This document shows positions 7,101-14,318 of a stretch of DNA of 17,737 nt, piece after piece. The position numbers were made by a program, and so were the translations under genes. Below the pieces are notes generated by a model. The model was not told the origin of the DNA, searched no databases, and saw only the letters and a program-made list of their open reading frames with translations. The stretch's first letter is position 1; each line of letters starts with the position of its first letter. Source of the DNA: Puniceicoccales bacterium (GTDB lineage Bacteria > Verrucomicrobiota > Verrucomicrobiia > Opitutales > UBA953); assembly GCA_031279675.1 (NCBI GenBank), contig JAITIB010000031.1, positions 1 to 17,737 of the forward strand, written 5' to 3'.

Positions 7101-8970
7101 TGTCGTTGGGGTTGGTGGTGTCGTCGTTGAGTTTTGCGTTGAGCGTCCAGTGTTCCGCCGTGTGGGTGTCGTCGGTGTTGGCGGTGTCGTCGATGAGGAC
7201 GGTGCCTCCGGTGATTTTTAACGTGCCGTGGAAATTGCCGATGGATGCGGTGTTGGTGAGGGTGAGGGTGTTGCTTGTGTTTTTCTTTTCAAGGATGCCG
7301 CTTCCGTTGATTGCTCCCGAGAGTGTCTGCGCGGTGGCGTCGGCCTGTTCGAATACGAGCGAGGTGTCCTGCGCTATCTGGATCGCGCCCGCGTAATCGT
7401 GGTGGGTGGTTTTGTTTTCTCCGAGTGTGCCGGTGGAGCCGATGATGAGCTTGCCTTCGTTGATTTGGGTTTTGCCCGTGTAGGTGTTGGCGGCGGAGAG
7501 GGTGAGCTCGCCTTTGCCGGTTTTGGTGATGCCGCCGTCGTCGGTTATCTCGGCGCCGTATTTGTCTTTGTTTGGGGTGATGGGGCCGAATGTGACGCTG
7601 TCATTTTCCTCAATTTTGAAAATCCCGCCGGCGTTGGTAACCATCCAGTTGTTTGTGTAGGAAAGGGGCGTTCCTGCATTGTTCTCGTCCTTGAGGAGGA
7701 GGGTGCCGCCGTCGAGGGTTAAGTTTCCAGTGCCAACATTGGCATCTCCGGCGATGCTCAATTCAAGGTTTGCGTGGACGGTGAGGTGTCCGGTGTGGGC
7801 GATGTTGTTCCCTGTGAATGTAATGCGGGTGTCGGGGCTGCCTCCGCTGGAGGCATGGAGGTCGAGGACGCCATCACCGGAAATGTCGCCATCCATGAAA
7901 ATCTTGGTGCCGTTGGGGACAATGACCGCCGCGCCCAGTTTGGTGTCGGTGCCGCCTTGGATCGTCCAATTTCTACGGTGGTGGTAATTGTCGGCCTCGG
8001 TCGCCTCGTTTCCGTTGTTGATGATGATGGCCCCGCCGTTGAAGATCAGGCCGTTGGTGGCATTGCCGAGGTTGGCATCTTTTCTGACTTCGAGGATGGA
8101 GGTGCCGCTGACGGTTATTGTGCCCGTGAAGGTGTTGTCGTTGTCCAGCACGACCACCAGGCTTTGGCTGCCGGTGTGAATGTGAACGTCGCCATTGCCT
8201 GTAACCTTGTTTTTGAGCGTCCCGTTGACGGCAATGCCAAGCGTCGCACCGTTTTGAAGATTAATTTCCGGGACGTTTCCGGCAAACTGCGCCTTGCCAA
8301 AGGTATCGATGACGTTGCTGGCGTCCACATGGTTGGCGATGAGTTTCCCGTCCGAAATGATGGTGCTCCCTTGGTAATCGTTCGCGTTGCTGAGAATAAG
8401 GGTTCCGGCGCCGGTCTTTTCAAGACTGCCTGTGCCGGTGAATTTTCCGGAAAAAACGATTTCTTTCCCGCTGCCGACCGAAACGGAGGCGGTGCCGTTC
8501 AACAACCAATCTTTCTTAAACTCGGTTGAAACCGCTCCTGTGAACTCAAGCGTGGCGCCACTTCCAATCATGTTGGTTCCGGTGGCGTTGAGGTTGTTGT
8601 CGATGTCGATCTGGAGCGTCCCGTTTTCAATGAAAACGTTTCCGTAGTTGTTAAATTTGCTGAGCAGGAGGGCATGGACGCCCTGTTTGCGGACAGTCTT
8701 GATGCTGCCAAGCGCGTCAAACGCATCATTCAAATTCGGGTCGGCAGGCAAGCCCGGCGCGCTGCCGTCTGTCACATCAATAATGACGGTTTCGTTCTCC
8801 AGATTGACTGGCGGCACTCCGGCTGCTGCCAAAGTCCCGCTACCCCAAGTGTATGTGTAAACCGCTCCCGACGCGGCGGGGATGGGCAGTGCGGCGGCGG
8901 CAAGAAGAAGCCCGAGTGTGGCGCCGGTGTGGCGGCGGTTGGGGGAAGGGAAGCGGGAGAGGCTTTTCAT
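4144..8970 (-). CDS. Autotransporter with PATR passenger repeats and C-terminal beta-barrel
   Basis: A 1608-residue type Va secretion protein whose passenger is exported through its own outer-membrane barrel. Residues 1-36 form a signal peptide (basic start, GLLLAAAALPIPAASGA). The passenger, about 37-1255, is rich in Gly, Thr and Asn beta-helix turns and contains autotransporter-associated strand repeats: EKTGAGTLILSNANDYQGST (184-203) and TKTGKGELTLSAANTYTGKT (482-501), each followed by GKLI. Three tandem 54-residue repeats occupy 980-1141. A proline/alanine linker (about 1317-1336) precedes the barrel (about 1339-1608), which starts NGFWLRGH and ends LAYRLRF with the terminal Phe. Only one Cys remains, as usual for passengers. 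No protease or lipase motif is seen, so an adhesin-like or structural surface role is likely. An upstream ATG at 9021 is in frame but lies before the signal peptide. Confidence 0.93.
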   Translation of the reverse strand: MKSLSRFPSPNRRHTGATLGLLLAAAALPIPAASGAVYTYTWGSGTLAAAGVPPVNLENETVIIDVTDGSAPGLPADPNLNDAFDALGSIKTVRKQGVHALLLSKFNNYGNVFIENGTLQIDIDNNLNATGTNMIGSGATLEFTGAVSTEFKKDWLLNGTASVSVGSGKEIVFSGKFTGTGSLEKTGAGTLILSNANDYQGSTIISDGKLIANHVDASNVIDTFGKAQFAGNVPEINLQNGATLGIAVNGTLKNKVTGNGDVHIHTGSQSLVVVLDNDNTFTGTITVSGTSILEVRKDANLGNATNGLIFNGGAIIINNGNEATEADNYHHRRNWTIQGGTDTKLGAAVIVPNGTKIFMDGDISGDGVLDLHASSGGSPDTRITFTGNNIAHTGHLTVHANLELSIAGDANVGTGNLTLDGGTLLLKDENNAGTPLSYTNNWMVTNAGGIFKIEENDSVTFGPITPNKDKYGAEITDDGGITKTGKGELTLSAANTYTGKTQINEGKLIIGSTGTLGENKTTHHDYAGAIQIAQDTSLVFEQADATAQTLSGAINGSGILEKKNTSNTLTLTNTASIGNFHGTLKITGGTVLIDDTANTDDTHTAEHWTLNAKLNDDTTNPNDSGARLVINAKNTFSLGANTDGGAGISDETEADAARFQGTVELQGGTWLVNNATPRLALSQATVELNGGVLALDFTNNRETPVQTLVVKDITIGGTTIKLANFPANVSSLPTNPGILDVYANENLTVTELLTDGASTTIIPNAVLLVEVTASSLASTSQQLGLAINDATATTNVVFSDDETQRENTREIIYGGNVKAAYGYIAVYGVKDTPTDDDPAKQTTGIYLSYGLKSLDVTSGTLTLNSSSSAKFPATMDIPINGDGNLTVNIGVNSDGDNNTLTFTRENGIQGTVTLSSGTLVAGADKIFESANYVSVTGGIFDAKDTEQAFKRYNLNANAEHTLGTTGILTLTDTKSTNSINGILTGAKVIEKDSVDRETKLTYTGGGTFINNGTLTGSGSYHVKTFVNEGTATTNGIIAGGMVRETNPAQNVQTKLQYTAADKLTNNGTLTANTLYVKELENNGTLTLNGVLAGGFTRTTDPATKVSKDTYDTSGKLINRAGASATVNNIHGNVENHGNIYFNSANYYEPARITWDGNLSGDGTLHLTVDLLDPTQSDKLTITGNITGEHTVQFTDITLNPDTLTRDSGRNIVVIEAKNNHGGGTFTGSVDSGAYRFYLTPGGNGTYAFGRTAYSTLGKNIFNTAGAMSMGWFSQLDSLHKRFGELRVALSKRAAIPPEYYAAYNNHAKADATAGAAVPPPAPEPAAGTGAQAGTPGLNNGFWLRGHAQQVDVDLKIQDLGKFTEYQYGFDAGYDHAVSLGQFGQLYLGGFVGFLHATRNLEEESNSKGSTDSPAFGLYATWYHEKGWYADGTLKGQYFTSSYDAGNYHGEFDNYAFGFSLEFGRRVNLRANWFVEPSAQLAYTHVFSETYTAQSTGTASDVRVLTGDSDIFRYGVGLRVGKTLDTGDNGLIQPYAKAGIEKQSSLGGSIRIPGEDKLTPNTDGTRATLGFGIAWQLDPEQQVHLDYECAFGSKYTRPWSLNLAYRLRF
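5548..6033 (-). repeat. Three tandem 162-bp (54-residue) repeats in the autotransporter passenger
   Basis: Units start at NGILTGAKV (6033), NGIIAGGMV (5871) and NGVLAGGFT (5709), exactly 162 bp apart. Shared positions in order are NG(I/V)(L/I)(A/T)G, a charged stretch, a Tyr near residue 23-24, then NNGTLT (altered in unit 3), the V-x-x-(F/L/V)-x-N-(E/N/H)-G turn near residue 50, and T(A/L)T before the next unit. The units have diverged, so this is an old duplication. Confidence 0.8.
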
Positions 8971-9163
8971 TAGTTGGAAAAATGAGTTTTTGAAGAGGCG
9001 GCAGGACAAGGTGGGAAGCATGGGTGGGCAAGGGAAAAATGGCGCCGGGGGCGTTGTTGGCGCGTAATAAAATTGTCACGGGCATGGGGGCGCGGAGGGG
9101 GGATGTGGAGAGTCTGCAAGAGCGTTGCCAAACGGCGAAAGTGGCGCAGAGTGTGGCGCAGAC
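8971..9163. promoter_or_regulatory. Divergent intergenic region between the autotransporter and hemX-like genes
   Basis: This 193-bp region must hold promoters for both directions, unless the autotransporter starts at 9021. The only AT-rich core is GCGTAATAAAATTGTCAC (about 9061-9079). On the plus strand TAATAA or TAAAAT could be a -10, leaving a leader of about 90 nt to the ATG at 9164; on the minus strand the same bases read GTGACAATTTTATTAC. No good -35 partner is clear on either strand, and neither start codon has a Shine-Dalgarno sequence. Confidence 0.35.
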
Positions 9164-10015
9164 ATGGAGCTTTCCTCATGGCATTTGTTTTTTTGCGGGA
9201 CACTGCTGTATGCGGTGTCGCTGTCGCTGGCCTTGGGTGTGTTGGATCGCTGGGAACGGCGCGGGTGGGGCTGGGCGCCGGTGGTGTTTCTGGCGCTGGG
9301 CTTTCTGGCGCAGTTGTGCGGGTTTTGCTGGCGCGGGGCGCAGGGGCGGATGTTTCCGTTGGGCAATGCGTTTGAGTTGTCGCAGGGGCTGGCGTGGGGT
9401 GTGGTGGCGTTGACGGGGGTGTTGCGCGCCGTGGTGTCGTTGCGGCTTCCGGTGGCGTTGACTGCGGGGCTCGCAGTGGCGCTGGGGGGGGCGGGGTTTG
9501 CGAACCCGGAGTGGGACCGGCCCGCGTCGGCGCATTTTCTGGGGAGCCCGTTTGTGGCATTGCATGTGGGGCTGGTTGTGCTGGGGTATTGTTTGCTGGC
9601 GGCGCAGGCGTTGATCGCGCTGGTGTTCCTGTTGCAGAATCACAGCTTGGAGCGGCGGCGGTTTTCGGGGATTTTCCGGTTTCTGCCGCCGTTGCGCCAG
9701 GTGGACGGCGCGGGCGCGCTGTTGATGGGGGCGGGCTTTGCGGTGTTGTCGCTGGGGATGTTTGCGGGGTTGTTGACGGTGGTGGTGGTGGCGCCGTCGG
9801 CGGTGGCGGTTTTCAAGTTTGTTTGCGCGACGGGAGTTTGGGCGGGCTATGGCGCGGCGTTGTTTTTGCGGCGGAGGCGGCTTCTGCCGGGGGTGCGCTT
9901 TGCGTGGGTTTCGTTGGGGTTGTTCGGGGTGGCGTTGCTTGTGCTTTGGCCGGCCAACGCGGTGCGTGGCGCGGCGCCGGGGGGGGCGGCGGTGGCGCTG
10001 GATTCCAAGTCGTGA
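9164..10015 (+). CDS. HemX/CcsA-like cytochrome c assembly-family membrane protein
   Basis: A 283-residue polytopic inner-membrane protein with about eight hydrophobic segments. It shows the CcsA/CcmC/HemX pattern: PLGNAFELSQGLAWGVVAL (65-83), equivalent to the conserved GNxFExxxxxAW region, and LHVGLVVLGYCLLAAQA (133-149), with His134 and the following Gly-Tyr. The tryptophan-rich WGxxWxWD haem-handling motif of true CcsA is not seen, and hemA follows directly. Both points favour a HemX role, where the family member modulates HemA level or early haem synthesis, over a cytochrome c synthetase role. The ATG at 9164 is chosen because the first hydrophobic helix follows it; an upstream in-frame start would add 13 unrelated residues. 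The stop codon overlaps the hemA GTG start (GTGA), implying translational coupling. Confidence 0.82.
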   Translation: MELSSWHLFFCGTLLYAVSLSLALGVLDRWERRGWGWAPVVFLALGFLAQLCGFCWRGAQGRMFPLGNAFELSQGLAWGVVALTGVLRAVVSLRLPVALTAGLAVALGGAGFANPEWDRPASAHFLGSPFVALHVGLVVLGYCLLAAQALIALVFLLQNHSLERRRFSGIFRFLPPLRQVDGAGALLMGAGFAVLSLGMFAGLLTVVVVAPSAVAVFKFVCATGVWAGYGAALFLRRRRLLPGVRFAWVSLGLFGVALLVLWPANAVRGAAPGGAAVALDSKS

Positions 10016-11082
10016 GCGCGAGTCCTGACAGTGCCGGCGGTGTGTTGGGGGGGGGGGCGGAGCCGGGCTTCGGGGTGCTTGCATGCACGCACGAGACGGC
10101 GGAGTTGGGGGTGCGGGAGTTGCTGGCGGTGGCGCCGGGGGGGGAGGCGTCGTTTTATGAGGCGGCGCTGGGGGTGGCGGGCGTGCGCGAGGTGGTGCTG
10201 TTGAACACGTGCAATCGCGTGGAGGTTTATGTCGCGGGGCGCGGTGTGGACGCGGTGGCGTTGGCGGGGTTGCTGGCGCGGGACGGGGGGCTGCCGGTGG
10301 ACGGGGTGCTGGCGCATTGCAGGTGGCTGGAGGGACGCGCGGCGGTGGGGCATTTGTTTGGGGTGGCGGCGGGGGTGGATTCGCAAATGGTGGGGGAGGG
10401 GGAGATTCTGGGGCAGGTGCGGGAGGCGTATGCGGGGGCGCTGGCACGGGGGGCGACGGGGGCGGTGTGCAACAGGGTTTTCCAAAAGAGCTTTCAGGCG
10501 GCGGCGTGGGCGCGCGCGTCCACGGGCATTGGCGCGGGGCAGGTGAGTGTCGGGAATGTGGCGGTGGAGCTGGCGGGGCGAATTTTCGGGGAGTTGGGCG
10601 ATTGCAGTGTGCTGGTCTTGGGGACGGGGGATGTGGGGCGCAAGACGGCCCATGCGTTTGTGTCGCGGGGGGCGCGGGCGGTGACGGTGGCGAGCCGGAC
10701 GTTTGCAAACGCGCGCGCGCTGGCGGCGGAGGTTGGAGGGGCGGCGGTGGAGCTGGCGGTGGCGTTGGAGTCGCTGGGGCGGCATGATGTGGTGATTGGC
10801 TCGGCGGCGGTGGCGGCGCCGTTGGTGGGTCTGGATGCGGTGCGCGGGACGGTGCGGGCGCGCGCGCGGGGGGCGTTGTTTTTGATCGATCTTGGGTTGC
10901 CGCGGAATTTTGCCGCGGAGGCGCGCTGGGTGCCGGGGGTTTATCTTTACAATTTGGACGATCTTTCGGCGATCGCGAACGAGAATTTGCGGGCGCGCCT
11001 TGCCGAGGTGGCGAGGGCGAAGGCGGGCTTGGCGGCGCGTGCGGACAGGGTGTGGGGAGTTCTTCTGCGCGGGATGCGGTGA
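10012..11082 (+). CDS. hemA: Glutamyl-tRNA reductase (short form)
   Basis: HemA reduces glutamyl-tRNA(Glu) with NADPH to glutamate-1-semialdehyde, the first committed step of C5 haem synthesis. Recognisable parts are ACTHETAELGVRELL (24-38), the catalytic Cys67 in LLNTCNRVEVY, GVDSQMVGEGEILGQVREAY, the FQKSFQAA segment, and the NADPH-binding LVLGTGDVGRKTA with VASRT after it. The GTG at 10012 is the only sensible start in frame; it overlaps the stop of the HemX-like gene and precedes the conserved region by about 20 residues. The protein has 356 residues against roughly 410-430 usual. It ends soon after LYNLDDLSAIANENL, so most of the C-terminal dimerisation domain is missing. The convergent scpB gene starts 16 bp downstream, so no frameshifted tail can hide there. 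An 11-G tract lies in codons 12-16. Confidence 0.93.
   Translation: MSASPDSAGGVLGGGAEPGFGVLACTHETAELGVRELLAVAPGGEASFYEAALGVAGVREVVLLNTCNRVEVYVAGRGVDAVALAGLLARDGGLPVDGVLAHCRWLEGRAAVGHLFGVAAGVDSQMVGEGEILGQVREAYAGALARGATGAVCNRVFQKSFQAAAWARASTGIGAGQVSVGNVAVELAGRIFGELGDCSVLVLGTGDVGRKTAHAFVSRGARAVTVASRTFANARALAAEVGGAAVELAVALESLGRHDVVIGSAAVAAPLVGLDAVRGTVRARARGALFLIDLGLPRNFAAEARWVPGVYLYNLDDLSAIANENLRARLAEVARAKAGLAARADRVWGVLLRGMR
10047..10057 (+). repeat. 11-bp poly-G tract inside the hemA 5' end
   Basis: Eleven consecutive G residues encode the end of Val-Leu-Gly-Gly-Gly-Ala at residues 11-16 of HemA. This is the longest homopolymer in the window. The frame with 11 G is consistent with the upstream GTG start. 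Tracts of this length can slip during replication or sequencing. Confidence 0.9.
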
Positions 11083-11085
11083 GCG

Positions 11086-11098
11086 CCCCCCTGGGGGG
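11086..11098. terminator. Possible convergent terminator between hemA and scpB
   Basis: CCCCCCTGGGGGG forms a five-pair GC stem with a three-base loop and touches the scpB stop codon. The T-run that follows on the plus strand is short (TTATTT), and none follows on the minus strand, so termination here is only possible. Confidence 0.35.
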
Positions 11099-11947
11099 TT
11101 ATTTCCCTTTGAATTGTGGGGGGCGCTTTTCCTTGAAGGCGCGAATGCCCTCGGCGTAGTCCTCGGAGTCATAGACGCTGCGCCGGATGGCTTGGATGCG
11201 CTCGGCGGTCTCGGCGTCAATCAGCGCGCCGCGCGTGAGCAGTCGGAACTGGGCTTTGATGGCGCGCACGGCCAGCGGGGCGTTGGCGGCGATGTGCCCG
11301 GCGCGTTTGGATGTGAAGGATTCGAGTTGCTCGCCGGGGACGATGTCGTTCACGAAGCCGTTGTTGTGCGCTTCCTGGGCGGACACGGGTTGGGCTGTGA
11401 AAAACATTTCCTTGGCTTTGTTGAGGCCGATGTGGTTGACGAAGTGCATGAGGCCGGAGGGGTTGTAGGGGATGCCGATCTTGGCGGGTGTCATGGCAAA
11501 GGTGGCCGTGTCGGAGGCGATCACCATGTCGCACGAGCAGCAGAGGTCGCAGGCGCCGCCCCAGACGGAGCCTTCCACCATTGCGATCACGGGCACGGGG
11601 CAGTCCTGCACGCTGCGCAGCAGCATCTCGAGCGGGTCGCTGTAGGAGAGTGGATCGCGGCGGGGCGCGGGCAGTTCGTTGATGTCGTGCCCGGCGGACC
11701 AGACGCGCGCGCCGGGCGCGGCCCGGATGATGATGACGCTGGCGCCGTGCTGTTCGAGCGCGCCAAGGGCGTCCATCAGTTCTTCCATGAGGCGGTGGCT
11801 CAGGCAGTTCAGCCGCGATGGGTTGTTGAGAATTATCGTGCCGGAGCGGTTTTCCAGGGATGCGAGGACAAGGTCGTGTTGCCGGGATTCGAGGGTGTTT
11901 CCGCCTTTGGGCGGTGTCGGGGGGGGGGTGAAATTTTCAATATTCAT
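11099..11947 (-). CDS. scpB: Methylmalonyl-CoA decarboxylase (enoyl-CoA hydratase superfamily)
   Basis: A 282-residue cytosolic crotonase-fold enzyme that decarboxylates methylmalonyl-CoA to propionyl-CoA. Similarity to E. coli ScpB (YgfG), from memory, is strong along the length: SAGHDINELP (84-93), RDPLSYSDPL (97-106), MVEGSVWGGA (123-132), MTPAKIGIPYN (152-162), FTAQPVSAQEA (183-193) and RRSVYDSEDYAEG (255-267). The residues assigned as catalytic in the E. coli enzyme, a His in SAGHDI and a Tyr in PYN, are present as His87 and Tyr161. The extra N-terminal stretch, about 15 residues and proline-rich, is encoded over a 10-C tract. It is last in the operon after pta and the DRTGG gene, 73 bp downstream of the latter. 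A generic enoyl-CoA hydratase is less likely given the match to the ScpB-specific stretches. Confidence 0.93.
   Translation of the reverse strand: MNIENFTPPPTPPKGGNTLESRQHDLVLASLENRSGTIILNNPSRLNCLSHRLMEELMDALGALEQHGASVIIIRAAPGARVWSAGHDINELPAPRRDPLSYSDPLEMLLRSVQDCPVPVIAMVEGSVWGGACDLCCSCDMVIASDTATFAMTPAKIGIPYNPSGLMHFVNHIGLNKAKEMFFTAQPVSAQEAHNNGFVNDIVPGEQLESFTSKRAGHIAANAPLAVRAIKAQFRLLTRGALIDAETAERIQAIRRSVYDSEDYAEGIRAFKEKRPPQFKGK
11919..11928 (-). repeat. 10-bp poly-C tract in the scpB 5' end
   Basis: Ten G on the plus strand (C in the coding direction) encode Pro8-Pro10 of ScpB, upstream of all conserved sequence. Slippage would shift the frame only seven or so codons after the start. Confidence 0.85.
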
Positions 11948-12020
11948 CGGGGGCCGATGCTGCGAATCGTCCCCGGTGGCGCAAGCGCGCAAAAAGGAAC
12001 GCGGTGGCGCGGCGGTTGTT

Positions 12021-13241
12021 TCACCCCGCCTTTACGTTGAGTATTTTCAGCAGTGCGGGCAGGTCCATGTTCTCGCGGATGAGGCTTTCGATGACGGGGA
12101 TTTTGTCCGCGTCCTCGGGCTGGGTCTTGACCGTCATGTTGTTGATCTTGGTTGTGACGGCGAAACTTTCCTCGTGGGTACCGACGATGGGGATGTTGGT
12201 CTGGCGGAGCATCCCGAGGATGCGGTCGTTTGGGCGGAGCTTGTTCGTGAGGATGATGCCGCAGGCGACGGGGGCGTTGAGTATGCCGGCGCTGGCGATC
12301 ATGGAGAAGAGGAGGTCCTCGCGATCCCCGGGCATGATGACGAGGACGCCGGTGCCGAGGTGCTCGGAAATGGTGTTCGCGGACATGGCGCCCATGATGA
12401 CTTTTGTGATGCGCTCGCTTGTCATGGGGTCGTTGGGGCGGTGCAGCCAGAGCCCGCCGATTTCCTGCACCACCTGGGTGAGGTTGGGGCGGGCAAGGCG
12501 TTCGTGCAGGGGGAGGACGCCGAGGAGGGGGATGCCAATGCGCGCGAGGCCCTTGCCGGCGTATTCGCGGACGTAGTCGATTTTGTCGCGGAGAACTTTG
12601 TTGAGGATGACGCCGATGCACTCGACGCCCATTTTGTCAAAGAGGGCTTTGTTGATGGCGATTTCGTCCACGGGTTTCCCGATTCCGCCGCCGGAGACGA
12701 GGATGCACTTGGATTGGAGGAGGCGGGCGTTGGTGGCGTTGGAGCTGTCAAACACGGCCCCGACGCCGGCATGTCCGGAGCCTTCGATGATGATGACGTC
12801 CTTCTCGTAGGCGGACCGGTCAAAGGCGCGGCAGATGCGGTCAACGACCCGGGGGTGGTGCTCCTGCGGGTTGTCGAGGTAGCGGCGGGTGAAGGTGGGG
12901 TCAATCGCGATGGGGCTCATGGCGGCAATGGGGATGTTGACGCGGTAAATGGTGTTGATGAGCTGCGTGTCCTCGTCAACGGGGAAGCCCTCGACTTCGA
13001 TGAGACGCTGCGCGATGGGTTTGATGTAGCCGACCTTGTAGCCAAGTGTGCGCAGGGCGCCGTAGAGGCCGAGGCAGGTGGTGGTTTTCCCTTCGTTCAT
13101 GCGCGTGGCGGCAATGAACACGCGCGGTGTGGAGGTGTTGAGCGGACGGTCGAGCAGCCCGGGAACGTTTTCGGCAAACAACGGATGGGCGCGATGGCGG
13201 GCGGGGGTTGCGTCTGCGTTCGCGGCGGGTGTGCGGGGCAT
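12021..13241 (-). CDS. BioD-like/DRTGG-domain protein (stand-alone Pta N-terminal module)
   Basis: A 406-residue protein matching the N-terminal half of long-form phosphate acetyltransferases, without the catalytic domain. Residues 40-250 form a P-loop NTPase of dethiobiotin-synthetase type: Walker A ATRMNEGKT (45-53), KPIAQR (74-79), Walker-B-like DVIIIEGSGHAGVG (148-161), and VILNKV (211-216). Residues about 270-375 look like a DRTGG domain, with VIMPGDREDLLFSMI (301-315). In long Pta these domains affect oligomerisation and allosteric control rather than catalysis, so a regulator of the neighbouring Pta is the simplest reading. It starts 30 bp after the pta stop, which strongly suggests one transcript. 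Residues 1-38 are a variable tail. No normal ribosome-binding site is seen. Binding partner and ligand are inferred only from context. Confidence 0.88.
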   Translation of the reverse strand: MPRTPAANADATPARHRAHPLFAENVPGLLDRPLNTSTPRVFIAATRMNEGKTTTCLGLYGALRTLGYKVGYIKPIAQRLIEVEGFPVDEDTQLINTIYRVNIPIAAMSPIAIDPTFTRRYLDNPQEHHPRVVDRICRAFDRSAYEKDVIIIEGSGHAGVGAVFDSSNATNARLLQSKCILVSGGGIGKPVDEIAINKALFDKMGVECIGVILNKVLRDKIDYVREYAGKGLARIGIPLLGVLPLHERLARPNLTQVVQEIGGLWLHRPNDPMTSERITKVIMGAMSANTISEHLGTGVLVIMPGDREDLLFSMIASAGILNAPVACGIILTNKLRPNDRILGMLRQTNIPIVGTHEESFAVTTKINNMTVKTQPEDADKIPVIESLIRENMDLPALLKILNVKAG

Positions 13242-13271
13242 GGCGGGCGGCTCGGGTCCTTGGGGGTGGCG

Positions 13272-14318
13272 TTATTCCGCGGGAAGTTGGTGCGGATAGA
13301 GGTAACGGCGGTCAACGGCCTGGGCGGCGACGATGACGGAGGTGCCGAAAATGTCGTGCGCGCTGGCACCGCGCGAAATCTCGGCGACGGGGCGGTCGAG
13401 CCCGGTGAGAATCTGCCCGTAGGCGGGAATGTTGGAGATGATTTGCACCATCTTGGACGCGATGTTCCCGGAATTAAGGTCCGGGAAGACGAGGACGTTG
13501 GCCTGCCCGGCAACGGAGCTTTCGATGTCCTTGATGGCCGCGGTGAAGGGGTCGAGCGCGGCGTCCACTTGCAGTTCCCCGTCGATCTCGATGGGCATCT
13601 CGAGCGCCCTGACGCGCTCCTTTGCGAGGACGGCGGCGGCCTTTATGCGCTCAATGGCGGGATTTTTGCTGTTGATGCTCTTGGTGGAGTAGGCGAGGAG
13701 CGCGACGCGCGGGGGGCGGTTGGTGAGGTGGTTGACCAGCATCGCGGTGGTGCAGGCGATGTCCGCCAGCTGCGCGGCGGTGGGCTCGGGGATGACGGCG
13801 CAGTCGGCGAGGAAGAGCGCGCCGTCAATGCCGAACTTGGCCTCCTCCATTTCCAGGATTTGCATGGAGGAGACGGTCTCGATGCCGTGCTGGCGCGGCA
13901 GGATTTGCAGGATGGGGCGCAGCCCGCTGGCGGGCCCGACTGTCGCGCCCGAGACCATGGCATCGGCGCCGCCGGTGGCGACCATCATGGTTGCGAAATA
14001 GTTGGGATTGGCGAGATACTCGGCGGCCTGGTGCTCGTCGAGCCCGCTGAAACGCTGGTGCCCGCGGAACTTGACGACGTATTCGGGAAGTTCGTCGCTG
14101 CGCGCGGGCTCGACGATGCGGATGCCGTCGAGCTTGATGTTCAGGCGCGCGGCGTTGATTTTGATGCGCGTGCGGTCCCCGAGCAGGATGGGGACGCCGA
14201 GGCGGCGCGTGGCAAACTGGCGCGCGGCCTGAATGATGCGCGTGTCGGACCCTTCGGGATAAACGACGCGCTTGGGGTGGTTTTGGAGCCGGACAGAAAG
14301 GCGGTTGATGAGTGACAT
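13272..14318 (-). CDS. pta: Phosphate acetyltransferase (catalytic, short form)
   Basis: A 348-residue cytosolic enzyme interconverting acyl-CoA plus phosphate with acyl phosphate plus CoA; with an acyl kinase it yields ATP. The whole protein is the PTA_PTB domain: VVYPEGSDTRIIQAA (18-32), ATGGADAMVSGATVGPASGL (114-133), NVLVFPDLNSGNIASKMVQ (274-292), and GLDRPVAEISRGASAHDIFG (306-325). Ser315, Arg316 and Asp322 correspond to the active-site Ser, Arg and Asp described for the Methanosarcina enzyme. Length matches stand-alone Pta rather than the 700-residue fused form. It is first in an operon with the DRTGG protein and scpB. Use on propionyl-CoA is suggested by scpB, but substrate choice cannot be read from sequence. 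No acetate kinase gene lies in the window. The start at 14318 gives the expected N-terminus. Confidence 0.95.
   Translation of the reverse strand: MSLINRLSVRLQNHPKRVVYPEGSDTRIIQAARQFATRRLGVPILLGDRTRIKINAARLNIKLDGIRIVEPARSDELPEYVVKFRGHQRFSGLDEHQAAEYLANPNYFATMMVATGGADAMVSGATVGPASGLRPILQILPRQHGIETVSSMQILEMEEAKFGIDGALFLADCAVIPEPTAAQLADIACTTAMLVNHLTNRPPRVALLAYSTKSINSKNPAIERIKAAAVLAKERVRALEMPIEIDGELQVDAALDPFTAAIKDIESSVAGQANVLVFPDLNSGNIASKMVQIISNIPAYGQILTGLDRPVAEISRGASAHDIFGTSVIVAAQAVDRRYLYPHQLPAE

Noticed and set aside
9394..10011. Extension of hemA upstream of 10012 in the same frame.
   Set aside because: It would overlap almost all of the HemX-like gene in another frame, and its Gly/Ala/Val-rich translation has no family similarity. 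The GTG at 10012 overlapping the stop codon is the natural start.
11948..12020. GGTGGCGC direct repeat and GC-rich inverted pieces between the DRTGG gene and scpB as a terminator or operator.
   Set aside because: The stems are short and no T-run follows a stable hairpin; such 8-mers are expected by chance at this base composition.
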